From positions 1 to 64,000 of the forward strand of contig JAHZGX010000013.1 in the NCBI GenBank assembly GCA_019420585.1: a stretch of 64,000 nucleotides of DNA. Reading direction: 5' to 3'. Below are positions 34,566 through 42,105 of the stretch, in pieces. This DNA comes from Prevotellaceae bacterium. GTDB taxonomy: Bacteria; Bacteroidota; Bacteroidia; Bacteroidales; Bacteroidaceae. Each line of letters starts with the position of its first letter. Within the stretch, counting starts at the first letter, position 1. The notes beneath the pieces were generated by a model, which had not been told where the DNA came from, did no database searches, and saw nothing but the letters and a program-made list of their open reading frames with translations. A program made the translations under genes and the position numbers.

Positions 34566-35057
34566 TCAGCAGCCCGCCTTTATCTGACTTTTTTTTTTCG
34601 AGGCATCACATTCTGTGCAGGCCTCGTTCTCGTTTCCGCTCGTCTGTTTTTCGGCAGGGGTGGTTCCTGTCGCTGCCGGCTTGACGGCCAGCACCTCCAC
34701 TTCCACCAGTGCACCCTTGGGCAGGTCCTTTACCGCCACGGCACTGCGTGCAGGGTAGGGCTCGCTGAAGAACTGTGCGTATATCTCGTTCATGGGAACG
34801 AAGTTGGCAATGTCACTCAGGTATACGGTGGTCTTCACCACATGGCTCATGTCGGTGCCCGCAGCCTGCAGGATGTTCCTGGCATTGGTCAGTGCTTGGC
34901 GTGTCTGCTCCTGTATTCCGCCTTCCACGAACTGCCCCGTGGCGGGGTCAATGGGTATTTGCCCACTGGCGAATACCATTCCGTTGGCTTCTATGGCCTG
35001 GCTGTAAGGGCCAATGGCAGCCGGTGCCTGGTTGGTGTGAATGGATTTCATACTCAT
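34566..35057 (-). CDS. ridA: RidA family enamine/imine deaminase with C-terminal extension
   Basis: RidA hydrolyses reactive 2-aminoacrylate-type intermediates made by threonine/serine dehydratases, and here it follows ilvA, its natural partner. The 163-residue product shows APAAIGPYSQAIEANGMVFASGQ and the end of the RidA fold at VEVEVLAVK (about residue 127). It continues for about 36 extra residues (polar, three cysteines, KKKSQIKAGC), which ordinary RidA lacks. The tail crosses a run of ten A bases at 34589-34598. A -1 shift there would enter the frame of the macroglobulin gene. An in-frame ATG (MKSIHTN) two codons in is an alternative start. Confidence 0.92.
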   Translation of the reverse strand: MSMKSIHTNQAPAAIGPYSQAIEANGMVFASGQIPIDPATGQFVEGGIQEQTRQALTNARNILQAAGTDMSHVVKTTVYLSDIANFVPMNEIYAQFFSEPYPARSAVAVKDLPKGALVEVEVLAVKPAATGTTPAEKQTSGNENEACTECDASKKKSQIKAGC

Positions 35058-35078
35058 TATTGTCTGTTGTGGTTATGT

Positions 35079-36272
35079 TCAGTCTACCTTGAATCCTTTG
35101 TTGGTCAGGGCTTTCCTAATCTCCTCTATATGCTGCTCGTTGCGTGTCTCCACCTTGATGCGCAGTTGGCATGCCGTCACGCGTGCCGAGTCATCGTTCC
35201 TCTCGTGGCGCACGCTGACAACGTTTCCGCCCATGCCGGCCACAATTTGGCTCACGCCCACCAGTTGCCCGGGCTTGTCCTCCAATTCCACCGTGAAGGT
35301 GCAGGTACGTCCGCTCTTGGCCAGACCGCGGTTGATTACACGGTTCAGTATGGTCACGTCTATGTTGCCTCCGCTCACGATGCAGATGGTCTTGCGTCCT
35401 TTTACCGGTGCCTTGCCAAACATGGCTGCGGCCACGCTCACTGCTCCGGCACCTTCGGCCACCATCTTGTGCTGCTCGATGAGTGCCAGTATGGCTGCGC
35501 ATATCTCATCCTCTGTGACGGTCACTATGCCGTCAAGGTACTTGTGGCACGTGTCATAGGTGATTTCACCCGGCTGCTTCACTGCAATGCCGTCGGCTAT
35601 GGTATCCACGCTGCTCAGTCGCAGTATCTGGTGATCCACCATGCTCTGGTACATGCTGGGTGCTCCTGCAGCCTGCACGCCCCACACCTCCACCTTCGGG
35701 TTGAGTTGCTTGATGGCAAAGGCCACGCCACTGGCCAGGCCTCCTCCGCCTATGGGTACGATTACAGTCTGCACGTCGGGCAACTGCTCCAGCAGTTCCA
35801 GTCCTATGGTTCCTTGTCCGGCTATCACATTTTCGTCATCAAAAGGATGTATGAATGTGTACCCCTTTTCGTCGCGCAGGTTCAGTGCCCGTTGGTAAGC
35901 ATCGTCATATACGCCCGGCACGAGGCAGATGTCAGCACCGTAGCGCCGTGTGGCCTCCACCTTGCTGATGGGCGCACCCTCAGGCAGGCAGATGAGGCTT
36001 TTGATGCCGTGGCAACTTGCGCCCAAGGCAACGCCTTGAGCGTGGTTTCCTGCCGAGCAGGCAATTACCCCGTGCTCCTTCTCCTCGTCCGTGAGGCAGG
36101 CTATCTTGTAACATGCGCCACGCACCTTGAAAGAGCCCGTCAGTTGCAGGTTCTCCGGTTTCAGGTATATGTCGGCTTCGGGATTCAGCCTCGGTGCCTG
36201 CACCAGGTCGGTGCGCCGTATGACCCGGCTCAGCGCATAGCGCGCCTTATAGAAGTTGTCTAGGTTCAGCAT
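35079..36272 (-). CDS. ilvA: Threonine ammonia-lyase (threonine dehydratase)
   Basis: This PLP enzyme converts threonine to 2-oxobutanoate (isoleucine synthesis or threonine breakdown). The 397-residue product has the PLP lysine Lys49 in TGSFKVRGA, the phosphate-binding glycine loop IVPIGGGGLASG and a single C-terminal ACT domain (about 325-397, FTVELEDKPGQLVGVSQ). A single ACT domain of this type is usual for the Bacteroidetes form; whether it is isoleucine-sensitive is not evident. Its start overlaps the pepD stop by 7 nt, and ridA follows 21 nt after its stop. Confidence 0.95.
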   Translation of the reverse strand: MLNLDNFYKARYALSRVIRRTDLVQAPRLNPEADIYLKPENLQLTGSFKVRGACYKIACLTDEEKEHGVIACSAGNHAQGVALGASCHGIKSLICLPEGAPISKVEATRRYGADICLVPGVYDDAYQRALNLRDEKGYTFIHPFDDENVIAGQGTIGLELLEQLPDVQTVIVPIGGGGLASGVAFAIKQLNPKVEVWGVQAAGAPSMYQSMVDHQILRLSSVDTIADGIAVKQPGEITYDTCHKYLDGIVTVTEDEICAAILALIEQHKMVAEGAGAVSVAAAMFGKAPVKGRKTICIVSGGNIDVTILNRVINRGLAKSGRTCTFTVELEDKPGQLVGVSQIVAGMGGNVVSVRHERNDDSARVTACQLRIKVETRNEQHIEEIRKALTNKGFKVD

Positions 36273-37729
36273 TTAGTGGGTATCTGCTTGAGTAACTCCT
36301 TGAGGAATGTCCAGAACTTCTCCACCGAGGGGATGTTGCACCGCTCGTCAGGTGTGTGCGGGCTTCTCAGTGTGGGACCGAAACTTACCAGGTCCATCTT
36401 GGGGTATACGCCTCCAATGATGCTACACTCCAGTCCTGCATGGCACACTTGCACTTTGGCTTCTTCTTGGAACGTGTCGCGGTACACCTTTACCATGGTG
36501 GCGGTGATGGGGCTGTCGAAATTGGGTTGCCATGCACCGTATTGCCCGCTGTATTCCACTTTCATTCCCGCCATGCTGAAGCAGCATTCCTGCATTTCCT
36601 GCAGGTACTCCATCATGGTTTCGTTGCTGCTCCTGGCCAGAATGAGTATGCTAGCCTCACCGTTGCCTATGTTGATGATGCCCAGGTTGCTACTGGTCTC
36701 CACCACCGAGGGTATGCTGGGGATGTTCCTGAGCACGCCGTCGTGGCAGGCCATGATGGCATCCACCAGGTTGTCCTGTATTTCCTGCGGAACCTGTCCG
36801 GCCGGCATCACGGTGTCTTCAATGGCCATCTCGATGTTCTCTTCCACGCCCCTGAATTCATTCCTGAACGTCTCTTCGCAGTAGTTTACAAGGTCTTTCA
36901 GGTCGTCTAGGTTCTCCTGGGGGATGGTGATGACCACCGTGGCCGTGCGTGGTATGGCGTTGCGCATGTTGCCTCCGATCCATGAGCAGAGCCGTGCATC
37001 ATCATCAGCAATGGCTTGTCGCACGAAGCGTGCCATGAGTTTGTTGGCATTGGCACGTCCCTCGTTGATTTCCAGCCCGCTGTGACCGCCGCGCAGGCCG
37101 CGCAGGCTTATTTTTACGGCGATGTCTCCGGCCTCCGGAACCACCTCCTTATACTGCATGCTGGCCGTGATGTTCACGCCTCCTGCACTGCCGATGACGA
37201 ACTCGCCCATGGTCTCGTTGTCCAGATTGAGCAGGATGTCTCCCTTCAGCGTGTCGGCTGCCAGGTGGTTTACTCCGTACATGCAGGTCTCCTCATCGGC
37301 AGTGATGAGTGCTTCCAGCGGGCCGTGCGCCAAGTCGGCACTTTCCATGACGGCCATGATGGCTGCCACGCCCATGCCGTCGTCGCTGCCCAAAGTCGTG
37401 CCCTTGGCCTTTACCCATTCGCCGTCAATGTAAGTTTCTATGGGGTCTGTCTCAAAATTGTGCCTGCTTTCGTCCACCTTCTGCGGCACCATGTCCATGT
37501 GTGCCTGGAGCACTGCCGTCTGCAGTCCTTCCATGCCCGGAGTGGCCGGCTTGCGCATCACGATGTTCTCGGCGTTGTCCTTGAATGCCTCTATGCCGTG
37601 CTCCTGTGCCCAGTTGAGCAGGAAGTCCTGCACTTTCTGAAGGTGTCCGCTGGGACGGGGAACCTGCGTCAACAGGTAAAAGTTGTTCCAAATGGCTTGG
37701 GGAGCCAATTCCTTGATAGATGTAGCCAT
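36266..37729 (-). CDS. pepD: Aminoacyl-histidine dipeptidase (M20 zinc peptidase, PepD)
   Basis: PepD cleaves Xaa-His and other dipeptides in the cytoplasm. The 487-residue product has the M20 metal-site residues His77 and Asp79 (QAHMDMVPQ), Asp116 (TLGSDDGMG) and Glu146-Glu147 (TADEETCMYG). A distal His lies in RSPHTPDERC near the C-terminus. The dimerisation/lid insert is in the usual place (RGLRGGHSGLEI). Length is standard. It is the first gene of the operon with ilvA, ridA and the macroglobulin, under a clear promoter at 37800-37831. Confidence 0.95.
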   Translation of the reverse strand: MATSIKELAPQAIWNNFYLLTQVPRPSGHLQKVQDFLLNWAQEHGIEAFKDNAENIVMRKPATPGMEGLQTAVLQAHMDMVPQKVDESRHNFETDPIETYIDGEWVKAKGTTLGSDDGMGVAAIMAVMESADLAHGPLEALITADEETCMYGVNHLAADTLKGDILLNLDNETMGEFVIGSAGGVNITASMQYKEVVPEAGDIAVKISLRGLRGGHSGLEINEGRANANKLMARFVRQAIADDDARLCSWIGGNMRNAIPRTATVVITIPQENLDDLKDLVNYCEETFRNEFRGVEENIEMAIEDTVMPAGQVPQEIQDNLVDAIMACHDGVLRNIPSIPSVVETSSNLGIINIGNGEASILILARSSNETMMEYLQEMQECCFSMAGMKVEYSGQYGAWQPNFDSPITATMVKVYRDTFQEEAKVQVCHAGLECSIIGGVYPKMDLVSFGPTLRSPHTPDERCNIPSVEKFWTFLKELLKQIPTKC

Positions 37730-37799
37730 AGCGTTATGTCTTTATTTTGTTCTTGCTTGCTTTGTGTGCCCGCATGTGTGTGCGGATTTTCAACAGAGG

Positions 37800-37831
37800 C
37801 AAAGTTATGCCATTTCCATGAATGTGCCAAA
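37800..37831 (-). promoter_or_regulatory. Promoter of the pepD-ilvA-ridA-macroglobulin run
   Basis: On the - strand, TTTG (37831-37828), a 20-bp spacer and TAACTTTG (37807-37800) match the Bacteroidetes consensus. The ATG at 37729 is about 70 bp downstream. Confidence 0.82.
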
Positions 37832-37920
37832 CAGGTGGCCTTAAAAAGTCTTTACAGCCCTGTGCCTTATCCTGTACGTGATGTAAAAAGGCTTTGCGTG
37901 GCACAATCCTGCCCTGATTG

Positions 37921-37952
37921 CTTGCCCTGTACGTGCAAGATGCTTAACTTTG
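37921..37952 (+). promoter_or_regulatory. Promoter of the C-S lyase gene
   Basis: CTTG (37921-37924), a 20-bp spacer and TAACTTTG (37945-37952). It lies 36 bp before ATG 37988 and excludes the long upstream extension of the open frame. Confidence 0.72.
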
Positions 37953-37987
37953 TGGTACGAATGGCATGCAGTGCATGCATAAAGACA

Positions 37988-39172
37988 ATGAGAATGATGA
38001 CATATGATTTCGACAAGCCGGTCGACCGTACAGGCACATGCGATGTGAAGCATGCCGGACTGGCAGAACGCTGGGGACGCGCCGACCTGCTCCCCCTGTG
38101 GGTCGCCGACATGGATTGGGAGACCCCTTCCTTCATTACCGAGGCTATTGCGGCAAGGCTCGGACATTCCCTCTTTGGTTATACCACCCTGCCTGATGGC
38201 TATTGGCCGTGCGTCATACGTTGGGTGCAAGAGCACCACGGGTGGCAGATGCAGCCCGAATGGATGGCTTTCATACCGGGTATCGTCAAGGGTATCGGCA
38301 TGGCTGTGTGCGCTCTGCTTGCCCCCGGCGACAAGATAATCATACAGCCTCCTGTGTACCATCCGTTCCGCCTCGTGCCCCAGGGATACGGCCATGAAGT
38401 GGTGATGAATCCCCTTGTTCGCCGCCCCGATGGATATTATGACATGGATTTCGACCAGTTGGCTCGGGTGGCCGATGAGCGTTGCCGTCTGCTTATCCTG
38501 GCCAATCCCCACAATCCTGCCGGCATCTGTTGGCCACGCGAGACTCTTGAACGGCTGGCTTCGTTCTGTCATGAGCGCGGCATCATCGTCATCAGCGATG
38601 AGATACACTCCGACATGGCACTCTATGGTCACCGCCACATCCCCTTTGCCAGCGTGAGCCGCGAGGCCGAGCAGAACAGCATCACCTTTGGTGCACCCTC
38701 CAAGACGTTCAACATGGCTGGGCTGGTGTCCTCTTGGGCGGCAGTTCCCAACGAGCAGTTGCGCGGTCGCTTTTACGGATGGATGCAGGCGGGCGAACTG
38801 AACGATCCCACCTTGCTGGCTCCCATTGCCACCATAGCAGCCTTTGACAAGGGAGAGGAGTGGCGCGTGCAGATGCTCCGCTATGTGGAGGCCAACGTGG
38901 ACTTCGTGGTCGACTATTGCCGTGAGCACATCCCCGGAGTGCACCCCTTGCGTCCCCAGGCATCGTTCCTGGTGTGGCTGGACTGCCGTGGCTTGGGACT
39001 TGCGCATGACCGCCTGCAGGAACTTTTCGTGGACAAGGCTCGGTTGGCTCTCAATGACGGGGAGATGTTTGGCCCCGGCGGCGAGGGTTTCATGAGGCTC
39101 AATGTGGGTACCCGGCGTGCTGTGCTCCGTCAGGCACTTGACTCGCTGGCTTGTGCCGTGACCTCTCTTTGA
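37988..39172 (+). CDS. PatB/MalY-type PLP C-S lyase (aminotransferase fold)
   Basis: The 394-residue product is a fold-type I PLP enzyme of the MalY/PatB group, which usually cleaves cystathionine or cysteine conjugates to release a thiol, pyruvate and ammonia. Markers are LPLWVADMDWETP (the N-terminal group signature), QPPVYHPFR, NPHNPAGICW, the SDEIHSDMAL aspartate region and the PLP lysine in TFGAPSKTFNMAGL. The start is set at ATG 37988 (MRMMTYDF), just below a promoter. ATGs at 37994 and 37997 are equally plausible. A large hairpin terminator follows. Confidence 0.9.
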   Translation: MRMMTYDFDKPVDRTGTCDVKHAGLAERWGRADLLPLWVADMDWETPSFITEAIAARLGHSLFGYTTLPDGYWPCVIRWVQEHHGWQMQPEWMAFIPGIVKGIGMAVCALLAPGDKIIIQPPVYHPFRLVPQGYGHEVVMNPLVRRPDGYYDMDFDQLARVADERCRLLILANPHNPAGICWPRETLERLASFCHERGIIVISDEIHSDMALYGHRHIPFASVSREAEQNSITFGAPSKTFNMAGLVSSWAAVPNEQLRGRFYGWMQAGELNDPTLLAPIATIAAFDKGEEWRVQMLRYVEANVDFVVDYCREHIPGVHPLRPQASFLVWLDCRGLGLAHDRLQELFVDKARLALNDGEMFGPGGEGFMRLNVGTRRAVLRQALDSLACAVTSL

Positions 39173-39203
39173 GTCCAAACCATGTCGCAGGCATCTCCCT
39201 AAA

Positions 39204-39264
39204 TGTCGTTAAAAACGCAGGGCATTTCATTGGCACATGAAGCACCCTGCGTTTTTTAACGACA
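39204..39264 (+). terminator. Long inverted repeat after the C-S lyase gene
   Basis: TGTCGTTAAAAACGCAGGG (39204-39222) pairs with CCCTGCGTTTTTTAACGACA (39245-39264), with one extra base, around a 22-nt loop, and AATTTTA follows. It is probably a terminator. The T-run lies inside the stem, so it can work in both directions. Confidence 0.7.
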
Positions 39265-39799
39265 ATTTTACGGGAAGTCGCTTTTTGTTGGGGATACCCT
39301 TTCGCGAATTCCGCTTTTTTTCGTGTGTTTGAGAGAAAAGCCGGAATTGCCCGAGAAAGGCCGGGTGACTTCATTTATGGAAGCCTTGATGTTTGAAGAT
39401 AAAATTGAACATATTTAACAGTACAAATGTGTAGCACGCGAAAAGCTCTCCCGTGCGTGCGTATTGCTTATTTCAATTTTCTCAACTAGAGAAAAATATT
39501 TTTCCAACTAGGGAAATATTTTTCTTCAACTAGGCCGTTTTTTGCTCTCAACTGCCACAGTTTCTTCAAATAGTTTGTGCCATCAAGAAAAATCATTACA
39601 GGAATTGGCGACTTATAGTCAGCGCAGTGAAGTCGTCCTCCACTAATTCTCCACTGAGCCGGTTTTGTTGTATGTCATTTAGGGCAGTCATTCACCAGCA
39701 CCTTAGTGTGCCGGGATGGGGAATTATGGAGGTTCTGCCATGCGGGCTGGAGCCTGCTGGCACATATTTCCATAAAAACTTCGTTTTCGTGGCTACAAT
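39265..39799. other. AT-rich intergenic region upstream of the GH127 gene
   Basis: No gene is seen between the terminator and the next promoter. The stretch contains the 22-bp repeat described separately. Open frames that run through here into the GH127 frame are not supported, because they pass through the promoter. Confidence 0.55.
39477..39561. repeat. Four-unit repeat with 22-bp period (CAACTAG core)
   Basis: CAACTAG begins at 39483, 39505 and 39527, and CAACTGC at 39549, always 22 bp apart. The first unit is a dyad, TTTTCTC-AACTA-GAGAAAA (39477-39495). The second is TTTTCC-AACTA-GGGAAA. The third and fourth have lost most pairing. ATATT-type spacers separate the units. Confidence 0.75.
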
Positions 39800-39831
39800 T
39801 TTGCAGTTTCGTGAAAAAAGGGTTAACTTTG
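39800..39831 (+). promoter_or_regulatory. Promoter of the GH127 / glutaminase-like pair
   Basis: TTTG (39800-39803), a 20-bp spacer and TAACTTTG (39824-39831). Confidence 0.8.
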
Positions 39832-39944
39832 TGCACATAATGGGGTGTATTCGGTCATGGGACGCAATGTCAGGCGTTGCCAGCCGTCCTCTTGAAAAGA
39901 ATTGTGAGCAGAATAAGTTAATAGTAAACAAAAACCAAATCCTA

Positions 39945-42008
39945 GTGAAACGATTTCTCGGAATCCTGCTGCCCTTGTGGGCAATGCTTCCTTCTTTGCC
40001 GTGCATGGCGCAGGAAGCGGCCATGGTGACCCCGCAGGACGTGAAGCCAACCAGTACACTCTATGTGAACAACCGCGCTCCCCTGAGTCCCAATGTGTTT
40101 GTCAAGTTGCCACCCGGCAGCGTGAAAGCCCGTGGGTGGGTGGGAGAGATGCTTCGCCGAGAGGCTGACGGACTGGCCGGGAGGCTGGGTGAAATCAGTG
40201 ACTGGCTCGACAAGAAGGGCAATGCCTGGCTGGAGCCGGGTGGTTCGCATGGCTGGGAGGAGGTGCCCTACTGGCTGCGCGGCTATCATGCCCTGGCCTG
40301 CCAACTGGATGACAAGGCCAAGTTGGAAGAGTCGCACTTTTGGATTGAGGCTATACTGAAGAGTGCGCAGCCCGATGGATATTTCGGGCCGGTCAATGCC
40401 GGAAAAGACGGCAGGCGCGAACTTTGGGCCAACATGCTCGCCCTGCAGATTCTGCAGGACTATTATGAGCATACGGGTGACGAGCGCGTGTTGCCTGTCA
40501 TGACCGCCTACTGCCGTTGGGAACTGGATTATCCCGATGAGAAATTCCTGCGTGATTACTGGGAGAACAGCCGTGGGGGTGACAATCTGCTGAGCGTCAT
40601 TTGGCTGTACAACCGTACAGGCGACCAGTTCCTGCTGGAGCTGATGAAGAAAATTCACCGTTGCACGGCCAACTGGATGCAGGACACCTCCCTACCCAAC
40701 TGGCACAACGTGAACGTGGCCGAGTGCTTCCGCGAGCCGGCCACCTATTCCCTGCTGCCCGGTGAGGAGAAAGCACTGCAGAACACATATAACAACTATC
40801 GCCTCATACGCCGTATCTACGGACAGGTGCCCGGCGGCATGTTCGGTTCGGATGAAAACTGCCGCCATGGCTACATCGATCCCCGTCAGGGTACAGAAAC
40901 CTGCGGATTCGTGGAGCAGATGCTTTCCGATGAGATTCTCATGGCGCAGACGGGAGACGTGATGTGGGCCGCCAATCTGGAGGACGTGGCCTTCAACAGT
41001 CTGCCTGCCAGCATGACCGAGGACCTGAAGGCTCTGCGTTACCTCACCTGTCCCAACATGGTGCAGTCTGACAGCCGAAACCATCACCCTGGTGTGGACA
41101 ACCGCGGCCCCTTCTTCTCCATGAACCCCTTCAGCAGCCGGTGCTGTCAGCACAACCACGCCATGGGCTGGCCTTATTATGCACAGAACCTCGTGCTGGC
41201 CAGTGCCGATGGAGGCGCGGCTCTGCTTACTTATTCCGACTGCCAGGCTACACTGCTGGTCAACGGCGGCAAGAAGGTGACCATTGACGAGCAGACGCGT
41301 TATCCCTTTGACGAAGACGTACTCTTGACCATCGGCGGTTTGGGTAAGAAGCAGACAGCCGCCTTCCCCCTCTATCTGCGCATACCAACTTGGGCAGGAG
41401 ATGCACACGTGCAGGTTAACGGACAGAGCGTGGACTGCATGACCACGGAGGGGCTCCTGTGCATCAACCGTACCTGGAAGGACGGCGACCGCGTGCAACT
41501 CCACCTGCCCATGCACTTGAGCCTGCGGCGCTGGGCACTGAACAAGAACAGCGTAAGCGTGGACTATGGGCCACTCACCATGAGCCTTCTCATCAAGGAA
41601 CGGCGCGAGCAGGTGGACAGCCGCGCCACGGCCATCGGAGACTCCCATTGGCAGGAGGGAGCCGATGCCAGTCAGTGGCCCACCACGGAAATCTATGCTG
41701 ACAGTCCGTGGAACTATGCCCTGGTGCCTTGCATCAAAAGTATGACGGTGGAACGCCTGGCCTGGCCTGAGGATAATTATCCTTTTGCTCAGGCATCAGT
41801 GCCTCTGCGCGTGAAAGCCAGTGGTGCGCTTGTACCCTCTTGGGGACAGGATGAGACCGGACTTTGCCAGGTGCTTCCTGAGTCTGACGCCCCACGTGGA
41901 GCGGTGGAGCCCATCATACTCATCCCTATGGGAGCGGCACGTTTGCGTGTCTCAGCCTTCCCTCCCTGTGAGGCGAGACCTGCCTGCGGGAAGTGTGCGG
42001 CTCGCTGA
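39945..42008 (+). CDS. GH127-family (beta-L-arabinofuranosidase-type) secreted glycosidase
   Basis: The start is placed at GTG 39945, which begins a signal peptide (VKRFLGILLPLWAMLPSLPCMAQ), giving 687 residues. ATGs at 39840 and 39867 would put about 30 odd residues before it. The zinc/catalytic set of GH127 is visible: Glu318 and Cys320 in GTETCGFVEQM, and the Cys400-Cys401 pair in SSRCCQHNHAMGWPYY; the first of this pair is the expected nucleophile. An (alpha/alpha) barrel precedes a beta-sandwich C-terminus. It probably removes beta-L-arabinofuranose from plant glycoproteins or related glycans, but related families (GH146) have other arabinan targets. It is followed by a second secreted protein 97 bp on. 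Confidence 0.88.
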   Translation: MKRFLGILLPLWAMLPSLPCMAQEAAMVTPQDVKPTSTLYVNNRAPLSPNVFVKLPPGSVKARGWVGEMLRREADGLAGRLGEISDWLDKKGNAWLEPGGSHGWEEVPYWLRGYHALACQLDDKAKLEESHFWIEAILKSAQPDGYFGPVNAGKDGRRELWANMLALQILQDYYEHTGDERVLPVMTAYCRWELDYPDEKFLRDYWENSRGGDNLLSVIWLYNRTGDQFLLELMKKIHRCTANWMQDTSLPNWHNVNVAECFREPATYSLLPGEEKALQNTYNNYRLIRRIYGQVPGGMFGSDENCRHGYIDPRQGTETCGFVEQMLSDEILMAQTGDVMWAANLEDVAFNSLPASMTEDLKALRYLTCPNMVQSDSRNHHPGVDNRGPFFSMNPFSSRCCQHNHAMGWPYYAQNLVLASADGGAALLTYSDCQATLLVNGGKKVTIDEQTRYPFDEDVLLTIGGLGKKQTAAFPLYLRIPTWAGDAHVQVNGQSVDCMTTEGLLCINRTWKDGDRVQLHLPMHLSLRRWALNKNSVSVDYGPLTMSLLIKERREQVDSRATAIGDSHWQEGADASQWPTTEIYADSPWNYALVPCIKSMTVERLAWPEDNYPFAQASVPLRVKASGALVPSWGQDETGLCQVLPESDAPRGAVEPIILIPMGAARLRVSAFPPCEARPACGKCAAR

Positions 42009-42105
42009 GCGCTGGGGACAAACTGGAGAATAAATAAATTCCGGGTGGCAGGCTCTGGCGATTCTGCTGCCTTTAACAACAGGAACAACCAAATACAAAA
42101 ACAAA

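Noticed and set aside
39627..39944. N-terminal extension of the GH127 frame
   Set aside because: It passes through a complete promoter (39800-39831) and precedes a clear signal peptide starting at GTG 39945.
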